The translations under genes and the position numbers were made by a program. Under the pieces are notes generated by a model that saw nothing but the letters and a program-made list of their open reading frames with translations, did not search any database and had not been told where the DNA came from. A stretch of DNA of 7,091 nt from Propionibacteriaceae bacterium (GTDB taxonomy: Bacteria; Actinomycetota; Actinomycetes; Propionibacteriales; Propionibacteriaceae): NCBI GenBank assembly GCA_031262845.1, contig JAISGZ010000010.1:1-7091 (forward strand), read 5' to 3'. Each line of letters opens with the position of its first letter. The stretch's first letter is position 1. Below, in pieces: positions 1 through 5,945 of this stretch.

Positions 1-299
1 ATGGCGTCGGCTTCCCGAATATGAGCCAAGAAGGCATTGCCCATTCCCTCACCCCGGCTGGCGCCCTCGACGATACCGGCGATATCGACGAAGGAGACCG
101 TTGCCGGAATGATTTTGGCGGAGTCGAACAGTTCGGCCAGAACGGCCAAACGCGGCTCGGGGACGCCGACCACACCAACGTTGGGGTCAATGGTCGCGAA
201 GGGATAGTTCGCGACCAAAACTTGATTACCGGTGAGAGCGTTAAACAGTGTCGACTTACCCGCATTAGGTAGGCCGACGATTCCAATCGTCAGAGCCAC
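1..299 (-). CDS. ychF: YchF/OLA1-family P-loop ATPase, N-terminal part (cut by window edge)
   Basis: The visible 99 residues are the N-terminal part of the Obg-related P-loop domain of YchF. The Walker A/G1 motif GLPNAGKST lies at about residues 9-17. It is followed by the family-typical stretch YPFATIDPNVGVV (switch I/G2) and DIAGIVEGASRGEGMGNAFL (G3 and switch II). In this family the protein is a cytosolic ATPase that associates with ribosomes and is linked to stress responses; the G4 motif that sets nucleotide choice lies outside the window. The GTG start at 299-297 is the only plausible one, because an in-frame TAA lies four codons upstream (311-309). No Shine-Dalgarno sequence is visible, and a TAAGCT -10-like element sits 6 bases before the GTG, which suggests a leaderless mRNA. 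The gene is divergent from the response regulator. Family identity is secure; leaderless expression is inference. Confidence 0.95.
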   Translation of the reverse strand, partial: MALTIGIVGLPNAGKSTLFNALTGNQVLVANYPFATIDPNVGVVGVPEPRLAVLAELFDSAKIIPATVSFVDIAGIVEGASRGEGMGNAFLAHIREADA

Positions 300-311
300 G
301 GGCCGAGCTTA
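297..311 (-). promoter_or_regulatory. Probable leaderless -10/start box of ychF
   Basis: Read on the minus strand this is TAAGCT, then CGGCCC, then the GTG start. TAAGCT fits the actinobacterial -10 consensus TANNNT, and its distance puts the expected transcription start on the G of the GTG codon. No good -35 and no ribosome-binding site is seen. The same box, with one base changed, precedes the prenyl synthase gene at 5853-5867, which raises confidence in both. Confidence 0.5.
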
Positions 312-424
312 GCTGAGACCGGCCACTAGGTCGGCTGGTTGTTGGCGCCGCTGCCGAGCGACGACACGCTAATTCCAGGCTGGTCTGGACTTGGCCGGTT
401 GACCATGACTATTCTGCTGCCGAG

Positions 425-446
425 TTCTGCTTGACTTCTGCTTGAC
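425..446 (+). repeat. Perfect 11-bp tandem direct repeat, candidate response-regulator site
   Basis: TTCTGCTTGAC occurs twice head to tail (425-435 and 436-446), and a further TTCTGC lies at 412-417. An 11-bp period is one helical turn, and it is the spacing used by PhoB/OmpR-type regulators on direct half-sites. The gene downstream encodes such a regulator, so autoregulation is plausible, but this is inference from spacing alone. The second copy also contains TTGACA (442-447), a perfect -35 sequence, but no matching -10 is found at normal spacing. Confidence 0.4.
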
Positions 447-576
447 AGTGAGCGGTTCTCGATTGCTTCGGAAAGCCCGGGGCGCCTGTTGATCAGGCAA
501 AGACTGAAGCCGTTGGTGATTTGCCCGCTGATTGAACCGATGGATTCTGAGGGGTGGTATTGCGATGCCTGCATCA

Positions 577-594
577 GGGGGTAGTTGTCCCCCC
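577..594 (+). other. Small G/C hairpin in the regulator leader region
   Basis: GGGGG (577-581) can pair with five of the six C residues at 589-594 around a TAGTTGT loop. No T-run follows, so it is a poor intrinsic terminator. It could be a leader structure if the transcript starts upstream of it, or be incidental. Confidence 0.25.
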
Positions 595-709
595 GAAGTT
601 CTGATCAGCCGTCACCGTCAGAGCTTTGGACAATCTGCCTTTGCCGCTGCCCAACTGATAGGCTGCTCTTGCCGTCCAGCCGCGTCAACCAACTTTTCCT
701 AACTCCGCC

Positions 710-716
710 AGGGAGA
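710..716 (+). promoter_or_regulatory. Ribosome-binding site of the response regulator
   Basis: AGGGAGA lies 4 bases before the GTG at 721. It matches the anti-Shine-Dalgarno core and supports the GTG as the start. Confidence 0.7.
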
Positions 717-720
717 TTTT

Positions 721-1398
721 GTGGTCAACATATTATTTGCCGATGATGAGGAAGCCATCCGCGCTGGCTTCCGTGAGTACGCCGAGTTCCTTGGTCATTC
801 CGTGACCGAGGCCGCTGACGGCGTCGATGCGATTACGTTATGTCGAAACGTCGATTTCGATATTCTCGTACTGGATGTCATGATGCCGCGTTTGGATGGT
901 TTTACCGTCGTCAAAGAGGTCCGCAAATCGCTCGACGTCCCGATTATTATTTTGTCAGCCCGGGATGAAGAATACGACAAGCTGTATGGCTTTGACCTCG
1001 GTATTGACGATTACGTCACGAAACCTTTCTCCGCCAAAGAACTGATGGCCCGGGTGCAAGCGATTTTATCCCGCCGCCAACGCCACATCGACGACGGACC
1101 GGAACACACAATCTGGTCACGCCAAGGGTTGTACGTCGATATCACGGCTCGGGATATTAAAATCGACGGTGAGCGTATCAGCTTAACACCCAAAGAATGT
1201 GAACTACTGTTCTATCTTATTGAAAACCGGTCGGTCGCTCTATCCCGCCACCGCTTATTACAAGAGGTCTGGGGTTACGATTTCGTCGGCGATGAACGCA
1301 CCGTTGACACTCACATTAAAACCCTCCGTATGAAGCTCGGCCCCTATAAGGGCTTTATCGTCACGCTCCGCGGGCTGGGTTATCGACTTGAAGGATAA
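721..1398 (+). CDS. OmpR/PhoB-family two-component response regulator
   Basis: A DNA-binding response regulator of 225 residues, the normal length for the family. The receiver domain (about 1-120) has the acidic pair D8/D9, the phospho-acceptor D52 in LVLDVMMPRLDG, the switch residue S79, aromatic Y98 and invariant K101 (KPF). The C-terminal winged helix (about 128-225) has the TPKECELLFYL segment, the recognition-helix region DERTVDTHIKTLRMKLG and the closing hairpin RGLGYRLEG. It would be phosphorylated by the histidine kinase encoded 3 bp downstream and then bind direct-repeat DNA sites; a candidate lies at 425-446. The GTG start has a good ribosome-binding site, and the receiver fold begins immediately. 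The gene carries six TTA leucine codons, many for this window. The signal and target genes cannot be read from the sequence. Confidence 0.95.
   Translation: MVNILFADDEEAIRAGFREYAEFLGHSVTEAADGVDAITLCRNVDFDILVLDVMMPRLDGFTVVKEVRKSLDVPIIILSARDEEYDKLYGFDLGIDDYVTKPFSAKELMARVQAILSRRQRHIDDGPEHTIWSRQGLYVDITARDIKIDGERISLTPKECELLFYLIENRSVALSRHRLLQEVWGYDFVGDERTVDTHIKTLRMKLGPYKGFIVTLRGLGYRLEG
1391..1396 (+). promoter_or_regulatory. Ribosome-binding site of the kinase, inside the regulator's end
   Basis: AAGGAT sits in the last codons of the regulator, 5 bases before the ATG at 1402. It supports this start and suggests translational coupling of the two genes. Confidence 0.6.
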
Positions 1399-1401
1399 CC
1401 G

Positions 1402-2883
1402 ATGGCATCGCGCCGGGAGTTTTCCCACACCATGGCCTTTCGGGGCTGGTTAGCTCTTTTATTGATCAGTTTGGCCAGCTTACTGGCCATGGGAGTGAGC
1501 CAGGGGCTCTTCCTCATGACCATGACCAGCGACTACCAAGGGCGGGCGGTTGAGCGCAGCGCCCACCGGATCATCGCCAACGCCGGCGCTGACCCCAGCC
1601 TGATCGAGAAATCGGCTTATGATCACGGCTGGCGCATTTTGACGCTGTCCGCCGATTTCGTCATCATTAATCGTTACGATGGTTTCGATTCATCGACTCG
1701 CGGTAAAACCCACGCCCAGTTACCCAGTCTCCATGAAATAACTCTGATCGCTTTCGACGATACCAAAGATGCTTTACTGGCCAGCGGCCAATCAGAAATA
1801 TCACGAGTCCCGATGGATCGTTCCGAAGGCATCGAGGCCACGACTTATCTGGGCCGCTTCCCTGGCGGCGGTGATATTCACTACCTCTATATCACCAGCG
1901 TCTTGTCGCCGACCGAGCCGACGCGCCATCTCTTGCAGATGGAATTTATTATCGCCGGCCTGGCGATTGCCCTGATTTCATTTTTCGTGGCCTTGGTGGT
2001 GGCTCGAAATATCTCCCGTCCCCTGACCTCGCTGACGGCTTCCGCCAAACGATTGGCCCAGGGTGATTTCAACACCTATTTTGATGGCGCCGGTTTCGTT
2101 GAAACCGAACATTTGGCATCAGCCCTCAATTACTCGGCCAAGGAACTGCGGACTGTCGATCTCAATCAAAAAGAATTCCTGACCAATGTCTCCCACGATC
2201 TGAAAACACCGCTGACGATCATCAAGATCTACGCCGAGACGATCCGCGATGTCACGGGTGACAATCCAGCCAAGCGCCAGGCCCAATGTGACACCATCAT
2301 CGAGGAGACGAACCGCTTGACCGACATGGTCAACGAGGTGATCGAGATTTCCCGACTCGAATCGGGCGCCGCCAACATCGTCATGGAAGAGATCGATCTG
2401 GCCACCTGCCTTGAGGAGACGCTCAATAGTTTTGCCATCATGGCCGAAGCCGAGGGCTACACCTTGGACACGGAAACCATCGGCAGCGCCCCCATCCGCG
2501 GGGACGAACACTATATGAAACGGGTCTTGTACAACTTGATCGGCAACGCCATCAATTACACCGGTGACGATCTCTACGTCGGTATCCGGCTCTACTCGGT
2601 GAAAGACCTGTACCACTTCGAAGTCATCGATCACGGCCCCGGCATTCCGGCGGACAAACTGGCCAGTATTTGGGATCGTTATTACCGCTCACGCACCCCT
2701 CACAAACGAGCCATCATCGGCTCCGGAATTGGCTTATCGATTACTCGCCACATTCTGACGCTGCATCACGCGACCTTCGGTGTCATCAGCAATGACCAGG
2801 GCACCGGTTCTCGTTTCTGGTTTGAAATTCCCCAGTTGGGCGCCGAACCGGAGGCCAACGATTCGGCCATCTCAGCCGACTGA
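1402..2883 (+). CDS. Membrane-bound sensor histidine kinase, partner of the upstream regulator
   Basis: A complete histidine kinase of 493 residues. A short cytoplasmic N-terminus leads to membrane helix 1 (about 14-40). An extracytoplasmic sensor region follows (about 42-178) that I do not recognise and that has no cysteine. Membrane helix 2 (about 181-201) joins a HAMP domain (RNISRPLTSLTASAKRLAQG, 202-221 onward). The dimerisation/phospho-acceptor domain carries H265 in NVSHDLKTPL. The ATPase domain shows the N box (N378, N382, N385), G1 as DHGPGIP (D410), an F-box-like IWDRYYR and G2 as GSGIGLS (440-446). All residues needed for activity are present. It starts 3 bp after the regulator stop, so the two form one operon. 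Six TTA leucine codons set it apart from the exonuclease and deacetylase genes. The stimulus is unknown. Confidence 0.95.
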   Translation: MASRREFSHTMAFRGWLALLLISLASLLAMGVSQGLFLMTMTSDYQGRAVERSAHRIIANAGADPSLIEKSAYDHGWRILTLSADFVIINRYDGFDSSTRGKTHAQLPSLHEITLIAFDDTKDALLASGQSEISRVPMDRSEGIEATTYLGRFPGGGDIHYLYITSVLSPTEPTRHLLQMEFIIAGLAIALISFFVALVVARNISRPLTSLTASAKRLAQGDFNTYFDGAGFVETEHLASALNYSAKELRTVDLNQKEFLTNVSHDLKTPLTIIKIYAETIRDVTGDNPAKRQAQCDTIIEETNRLTDMVNEVIEISRLESGAANIVMEEIDLATCLEETLNSFAIMAEAEGYTLDTETIGSAPIRGDEHYMKRVLYNLIGNAINYTGDDLYVGIRLYSVKDLYHFEVIDHGPGIPADKLASIWDRYYRSRTPHKRAIIGSGIGLSITRHILTLHHATFGVISNDQGTGSRFWFEIPQLGAEPEANDSAISAD

Positions 2884-2905
2884 TCAGGCAACTGTGGTCG
2901 TCCGA

Positions 2906-2931
2906 GGAGGGTGGCGTTTGGGCCACCCTCC
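2906..2931 (+). terminator. Probable terminator hairpin of the two-component operon
   Basis: GGAGGGTGGC (2906-2915) pairs perfectly with GCCACCCTCC (2922-2931) around a 6-base GTTTGG loop, 22 bases after the kinase stop codon. There is no T-run downstream. Stable GC hairpins without a U-tract are common after actinobacterial genes, so termination is likely but could be incomplete. Confidence 0.65.
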
Positions 2932-3125
2932 CGACTGTGAAGAGACCCCCCCATTTCCTAGTCCGGTCAGCACCGACCAACCAGGGAAGAAGTTATGCGC
3001 GTGTATTGAGGAATGCGCGCCCCTCCTGTTGAGCGTCCCGGTCGGGCGGTGAAAGACCTTAGACGCTCCTGTCACAATTCCGCCAAGCCAGACGAACGGC
3101 GTCGTCACCAGCAGCCTCCGTCTTC

Positions 3126-3256
3126 GACTGGTGGACAGTCCCGTTCAGAGATTGGCTCAACTGAACCGTGACATCCGAGGTAGCCGCAGATCTCCGCCTA
3201 GAGAACGGGCCTGTCCGGCCCGCCTGGGACATCCTCGGAGGATATGAAGTTTTCAT
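3126..3256 (+). other. Cluster of five consecutive short stem-loops, possible structured RNA
   Basis: Five perfect stems follow one another without overlap: GACTG/CAGTC (3126-3140), GTTCAG/CTGAAC (3143-3166, 12-base loop), CGGGCC/GGCCCG (3206-3222), ATCCT/AGGAT (3231-3243, 3-base loop) and ATGAA/TTCAT (3244-3256, 3-base loop). Further 4-5 bp stems lie upstream near 2965-2978 and 2997-3020. The run suggests a structured transcript or leader, but short stems also arise by chance and I match no known RNA class. Strand is uncertain. Confidence 0.25.
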
Positions 3257-3407
3257 TTCACGGACCGAGTTCATGGGGCTCGGCTACCCGTTGATGAAGC
3301 TAGTTTAGAAAAGTCAATTGATCACCCTGTGAAGACCACATGAAATTCAAACGAAATATCTGTGCCAAATTCGGCTGGCAGCGAAATCTGCGGCTCATCT
3401 GATTGAT

Positions 3408-3454
3408 CAGTCTCCGCTCGCGCCCGGTCCTCGGCCGAGGGCGATCGGAGACTG
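3408..3454 (+). repeat. Large imperfect inverted repeat upstream of xseA
   Basis: CAGTCTCCG (3408-3416) pairs perfectly with CGGAGACTG (3446-3454). Pairing continues inside the arm with four more base pairs, one bulged G and two more pairs. The loop region contains most of the 12-bp palindrome CCTCGGCCGAGG (3429-3440). It lies about 74 bases before the xseA start. It could be a terminator without a U-tract, an operator or an RNA leader element. Confidence 0.45.
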
Positions 3455-3516
3455 GGGCCGTCCTGCTGGCTGTTCTTGGTGGCTGCGCTGGACGGCTGGG
3501 GCTGACCTTTACTTAT

Positions 3517-3522
3517 AAGGTG
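3517..3522 (+). promoter_or_regulatory. Ribosome-binding site of xseA
   Basis: AAGGTG lies 5 bases before the ATG at 3528. It favours this ATG, as does the protein start, which fits the family. It overlaps the -10-like TATAAG at 3514-3519. Confidence 0.55.
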
Positions 3523-3527
3523 AAGTC

Positions 3528-4787
3528 ATGGCGCTGGCCAGTTCACCCGATTATCCGCAACCCCTGCGAGTCATCGCTCATTCCGTCAAGGGCTGGGTCG
3601 AACGCTTGGGTGCGGTCTGGGTGATCGGCCAAGTCATCGCCCTCAAACGCCAAGCCGGCTCGACTCACTTTCTGACCTTGCGCGATCGCCAAGCCGAAAT
3701 CTCCTGTTCCGTGACCTGTGGCACGGCCGTACTCGATGCCGCCGGCCCACTCCACGAGGGCATGGAAGTCGTGGCCTGGCTCAAACCGACGGTCTGGCTG
3801 CCCAACGGACGGTTGAACTATGACTGCCACGATCTGCGCCCGGTCGGGCCGGGCCGATTGCTGGCCGAAATCGAACAACGGAAACGCCGTCTCCAAGCCG
3901 AAGGCCTGTTCGCTCCGGAACGGAAACGGCCATTACCGGTCCTTCCCAGGTTGATTGGCCTGATCACAGGCCGGCAATCGGCCGCCGAACGCGATGTCTT
4001 GGTGACCGTCCAGCGGCGTTGGCCGGCCGCCCAGTTCGAAATCCGCCACTGTCTCATGCAGGGACCGAAGTCAGTCGACCAGATCAGTCAGGCGGTCTAC
4101 GAACTCGACGCCCTGCCCCAGGTCGATGTCATCGTCATCGCCCGAGGTGGTGGCTCGGTCGAAGACTTGCTGCCGTTCAGTGACGAGACCCTGGTCCGGG
4201 TAGTCGCCGCCGCCGGCACACCGATCGTTTCGGCGGTCGGTCACGAGACGGACACCCCGATCCTCGATCTGGTCGCCGACGCCCGGGCTTCGACCCCGAC
4301 CGACGCCGCCAAGCGGATCGTGCCGGACGCCGCCAATGAACTCAGCCACGTGGTGGCCGCCCGCCAGCAACTGCGCCGGGCCATCGCCGACGGTCTCGAT
4401 CGTCGGCGCCGAGAATTGGACGGGCTCCAGTCCCGGCCGGTACTCCGGGATCCGCTCGGCGGCTACGCCGTATTGGACCTTCAGCTGACCCAGTTGACCA
4501 GGCAGTTGACCAGCCACCTGGTCCATCAACTCGATCGGTCGGAGTTGGAAACCCAACACCTGATCGCCCGCATCCGGGCCCTATCACCGGAAGCGACCCT
4601 GGACCGGGGTTACGCCATCTTGATCTCCCCGGCCGGCGACACCATCACCGAACCCGACCAGGTCAGCCCCGGTGACGCCATCAGCGCCCGGCTGGCAACC
4701 GGTTCACTGTCACTCAACGTGACCGCCACCGACACCGCGCCGCCACCGGACCAAGACGACCAGCCCGACCGACAAGGAGCAACATGA
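3528..4787 (+). CDS. xseA: Exodeoxyribonuclease VII large subunit
   Basis: The catalytic subunit of exonuclease VII, which degrades single-stranded DNA from both ends to short oligonucleotides in DNA repair. At 419 residues it has the usual actinobacterial length. The N-terminal OB-fold (about 12-105) contains WVIGQVIALK and HFLTLRD. The catalytic domain shows GLITGRQSAAERD (144-156), VIVIARGGGSVEDLLPFSDE (201-220) and SAVGHETDTPILDLVAD (235-251). D156, R206, H239 and D242 align with residues I recall as essential in the E. coli enzyme. A long helical region follows, then the conserved SPEATLDRGYAIL (353-365), and a Pro/Asp-rich, probably disordered tail. The start is supported by AAGGTG and by the SPDYPQPLRV opening. 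The stop overlaps the xseB start as ATGA, so the two subunits are translationally coupled. Confidence 0.97.
   Translation: MALASSPDYPQPLRVIAHSVKGWVERLGAVWVIGQVIALKRQAGSTHFLTLRDRQAEISCSVTCGTAVLDAAGPLHEGMEVVAWLKPTVWLPNGRLNYDCHDLRPVGPGRLLAEIEQRKRRLQAEGLFAPERKRPLPVLPRLIGLITGRQSAAERDVLVTVQRRWPAAQFEIRHCLMQGPKSVDQISQAVYELDALPQVDVIVIARGGGSVEDLLPFSDETLVRVVAAAGTPIVSAVGHETDTPILDLVADARASTPTDAAKRIVPDAANELSHVVAARQQLRRAIADGLDRRRRELDGLQSRPVLRDPLGGYAVLDLQLTQLTRQLTSHLVHQLDRSELETQHLIARIRALSPEATLDRGYAILISPAGDTITEPDQVSPGDAISARLATGSLSLNVTATDTAPPPDQDDQPDRQGAT
4774..4779 (+). promoter_or_regulatory. Ribosome-binding site of xseB
   Basis: AAGGAG lies inside the last codons of xseA, 4 bases before the xseB ATG. It is the strongest Shine-Dalgarno sequence in the window and fixes the start. 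Confidence 0.8.
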
Positions 4788-5041
4788 CGACGGCCTTGAA
4801 CTCGGCGACACCCAACCCGCTGTCCCTGGTTGGTGTCAGCTACGAACGCGCCCGTGACGAATTGGTCGACACGGTCCGCAAACTGGAATCCGGCACGGCC
4901 AGCCTGGCCGAGTCGATGGAGTTGTGGCAGCGAGGCGAACTGTTGGCCAAGCACTGTCAGCAATTGTTGGCCGACGCCCGCCAAACCGTCGCCCAAGCGA
5001 CCGCCGAAGCTGACGCCGACGACGTGGAACAGCCAGGCTAG
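4784..5041 (+). CDS. xseB: Exodeoxyribonuclease VII small subunit
   Basis: An 85-residue helical protein that binds the XseA helical region in several copies per enzyme. The family core is clear from about residue 19: SYERARDELVDTVRKLESG, then SLAESMELWQRGELLAKHCQQLL (41-63). This is the usual two-helix layout, with the loop ESGTASL between the helices. The first 18 residues and the acidic C-terminus are variable. The ATG overlaps the xseA stop by 4 bases and has a strong ribosome-binding site. The gene ends 4 bp before the stop codon of the convergent prenyl synthase, with no terminator between them. Its transcript therefore probably runs on as antisense RNA to that gene. Confidence 0.95.
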   Translation: MTTALNSATPNPLSLVGVSYERARDELVDTVRKLESGTASLAESMELWQRGELLAKHCQQLLADARQTVAQATAEADADDVEQPG

Positions 5042-5045
5042 TGGC

Positions 5046-5855
5046 CTAGTGCCCGAAGCGACGTTCCCGTTGGGTGAAAGCCCGTAGCGCCCGCAGGAAA
5101 TCAACCCGCCGGAAATCGGGCCATAAGGCCTCGTGAAAATAGAATTCCGAATGAGCCGATTGCCACATCAGGAAACCCGATAACCGTTGCTCGCCGGAGG
5201 TCCGGATGATGAGGTCGGGGTCAGGCTGTCCGGCGGTATACAGGTGGGACGAAATCTGGTCGATTTCCAAAGTCTCGACCAGTTCTTCCAAGGTCGTCCC
5301 CCGGGCCGCTTCGGTCGCCAGCAGCGACCGGAAAGCATCGCGCAATTCGTGTCGGCCACCATAGGAAACGGCCACGTTGATGTGCATCCCGGAACGCCCC
5401 CGAGTGGCCGCGGCGGCTTGGCGCAAGTTATCGGCGACCGCGACCGGGAGCAGGTCGAGTGCTCCCACGACCTGCACCACCCAGTCGTGCTGATCAGCCA
5501 GATCGCGGACCAGGTCAACGATGATGTCGAGCAGTGGCAGGACTTCGTCTTGGGTTGAGCGGCTGAGGTTTTCGGTCGACAGGACCCACAAGGTGACGAT
5601 TCCCAGGCCCAGGTCATCACACCAGCGGGCAAACTCCAACAATTTGGCAGCGCCCGCCTGATAACCCGCCGCCAAGGTTTCACCGGGTGCATTGGCCCTA
5701 GCCCAACGGCGATTGCCATCGGCTAATACGGCGACGTGATGTGGTAAACGACGGCGGTCGATTTCGTTGAGTAGACGGCGTTCATAGGCCGAGTAGAGCA
5801 AGCCGGCCGGCCTGGGGTAGCGCCGCCTGGCGCCACCGTCGCTGCCCGTAACCAC
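5046..5855 (-). CDS. Cis-prenyl diphosphate synthase (UppS family, Rv1086-like short-chain type)
   Basis: A 269-residue cis-prenyltransferase that adds isopentenyl diphosphate to an allylic diphosphate, making precursors of the prenyl lipid carriers for cell-wall synthesis. Visible motifs are HVAVLADGNRRWAR (40-53) with catalytic D46, LSTENLSRS (92-100), the NVAVSYGGRHE strand (160-170), and DLIIRTSGEQRLSGFLMWQ (214-232) with E237 after it as a metal ligand. The N-terminal AGLLYSAYERRL and the TAGQPDPDLIIRTSGEQRLSGFL stretch closely resemble Mycobacterium Rv1086, a Z,E-farnesyl diphosphate synthase. A short C15 product is therefore more likely than full-length undecaprenyl diphosphate, but chain length is inference. 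The GTG at 5855-5853 is the first usable start after an in-frame TAG 17 codons upstream. It has no ribosome-binding site and is probably leaderless. Confidence 0.93.
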   Translation of the reverse strand: MVTGSDGGARRRYPRPAGLLYSAYERRLLNEIDRRRLPHHVAVLADGNRRWARANAPGETLAAGYQAGAAKLLEFARWCDDLGLGIVTLWVLSTENLSRSTQDEVLPLLDIIVDLVRDLADQHDWVVQVVGALDLLPVAVADNLRQAAAATRGRSGMHINVAVSYGGRHELRDAFRSLLATEAARGTTLEELVETLEIDQISSHLYTAGQPDPDLIIRTSGEQRLSGFLMWQSAHSEFYFHEALWPDFRRVDFLRALRAFTQRERRFGH

Positions 5856-5867
5856 GGGCCGAGCATA
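5853..5867 (-). promoter_or_regulatory. Probable leaderless -10/start box of the prenyl synthase
   Basis: The minus strand reads TATGCT, CGGCCC, then the GTG start. TATGCT is a good actinobacterial -10, and the expected transcription start falls on the GTG. Of 15 bases, 14 are identical to the ychF box at 297-311. No clear -35 is seen at 15-19 bases upstream. Confidence 0.55.
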
Positions 5868-5924
5868 CTCGTCCGAACCGGGTTGGAACAGGTTCAGTGG
5901 CCGCTAGTGGGCTGTCGCCTCAGA

Positions 5925-5945
5925 TTTTTCCTTCGGAAAAATTTT
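5925..5945 (+). terminator. Intrinsic-terminator-like hairpin with T-run on the plus strand
   Basis: TTTTTCC (5925-5931) pairs with GGAAAAA (5935-5941) around a TTC loop and is followed by TTTT (5942-5945). On the plus strand this has the shape of an intrinsic terminator and would stop read-through from xseAB after it crosses the prenyl synthase in antisense. On the minus strand the hairpin exists but no U-tract follows, so it is a weaker fit as the end of the deacetylase operon. Confidence 0.45.

Larger units (their letters stand above)
300..720. other. Non-coding gap between divergent ychF and the response regulator
   Basis: No credible gene is seen on either strand of this stretch; the open frames within it give low-complexity products without recognisable motifs. 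It must hold the promoters of both flanking genes. Visible elements are the ychF start box at its left end, a perfect 11-bp tandem repeat at 425-446, a GGGGG/CCCCC hairpin with a 7-base loop at 577-594, and the ribosome-binding site of the regulator at 710-716. For the regulator promoter the best candidate is weak: TGGACT (386-391), 18 bases, then TATTCT (410-415). It would give a leader of about 300 bases that begins just before the tandem repeat. Confidence 0.6.
2884..3527. other. Long non-coding gap between the kinase and xseA
   Basis: No convincing protein is encoded on either strand; the short open frames overlap each other and show no family motifs. I found no tRNA T-loop signature, no RNase P or tmRNA core sequences, and no transposase or terminal repeats. 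The gap holds a terminator-like hairpin at 2906-2931, a cluster of short perfect stems (about 2965-3256), a more AT-rich patch (about 3240-3370), and a large inverted repeat at 3408-3454. The xseA promoter must also lie here. TATAAG at 3514-3519 looks like a -10, but no convincing -35 is placed in front of it. Confidence 0.6.

Noticed and set aside
442..470. TTGACA at 442-447 as a -35 for the response regulator
   Set aside because: No TANNNT element is found 15-19 bases downstream; it is better explained as part of the 11-bp tandem repeat.
465..473. GCTTCGGAA shared with the middle unit of the 16-bp repeats (5946-5954)
   Set aside because: Nine bases without the flanking T and A runs or the 16-bp period; most likely chance.
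659..664. TAGGCT as a -10 for the response regulator
   Set aside because: It fits TANNNT, but no -35-like sequence lies at usual spacing, and the element is too short to stand alone.
2119..2634. Long minus-strand frame opposite the kinase ATPase region
   Set aside because: It is the antisense shadow of a kinase with intact motifs on the plus strand; similar long shadows lie under xseA (4071-4559) and the prenyl synthase (5187-5558).
2881..2891. TGATCAGGCAA at the kinase stop, repeated at 490-500, as possible attachment-site ends flanking the two-component system
   Set aside because: Only 11 bp are identical, it includes the over-frequent TGATCA, and no integrase or tRNA gene is present.
3059..3274. 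Minus-strand open frame of 71 codons in the kinase-xseA gap
   Set aside because: Basic, low-complexity product with no recognisable domain; it overlaps other short frames and runs through the stem cluster.
3514..3519. TATAAG as a -10 giving a leaderless xseA transcript
   Set aside because: Spacing would fit, but a good ribosome-binding site (AAGGTG, 3517-3522) overlaps it and no convincing -35 is in place, so this is probably the translation signal.
2884..3527. RNase P RNA, tmRNA, tRNA, CRISPR or insertion sequence in the long gap
   Set aside because: None of the core sequences of these RNAs, no regular spacer-repeat array and no terminal inverted repeats or transposase fragments were found.
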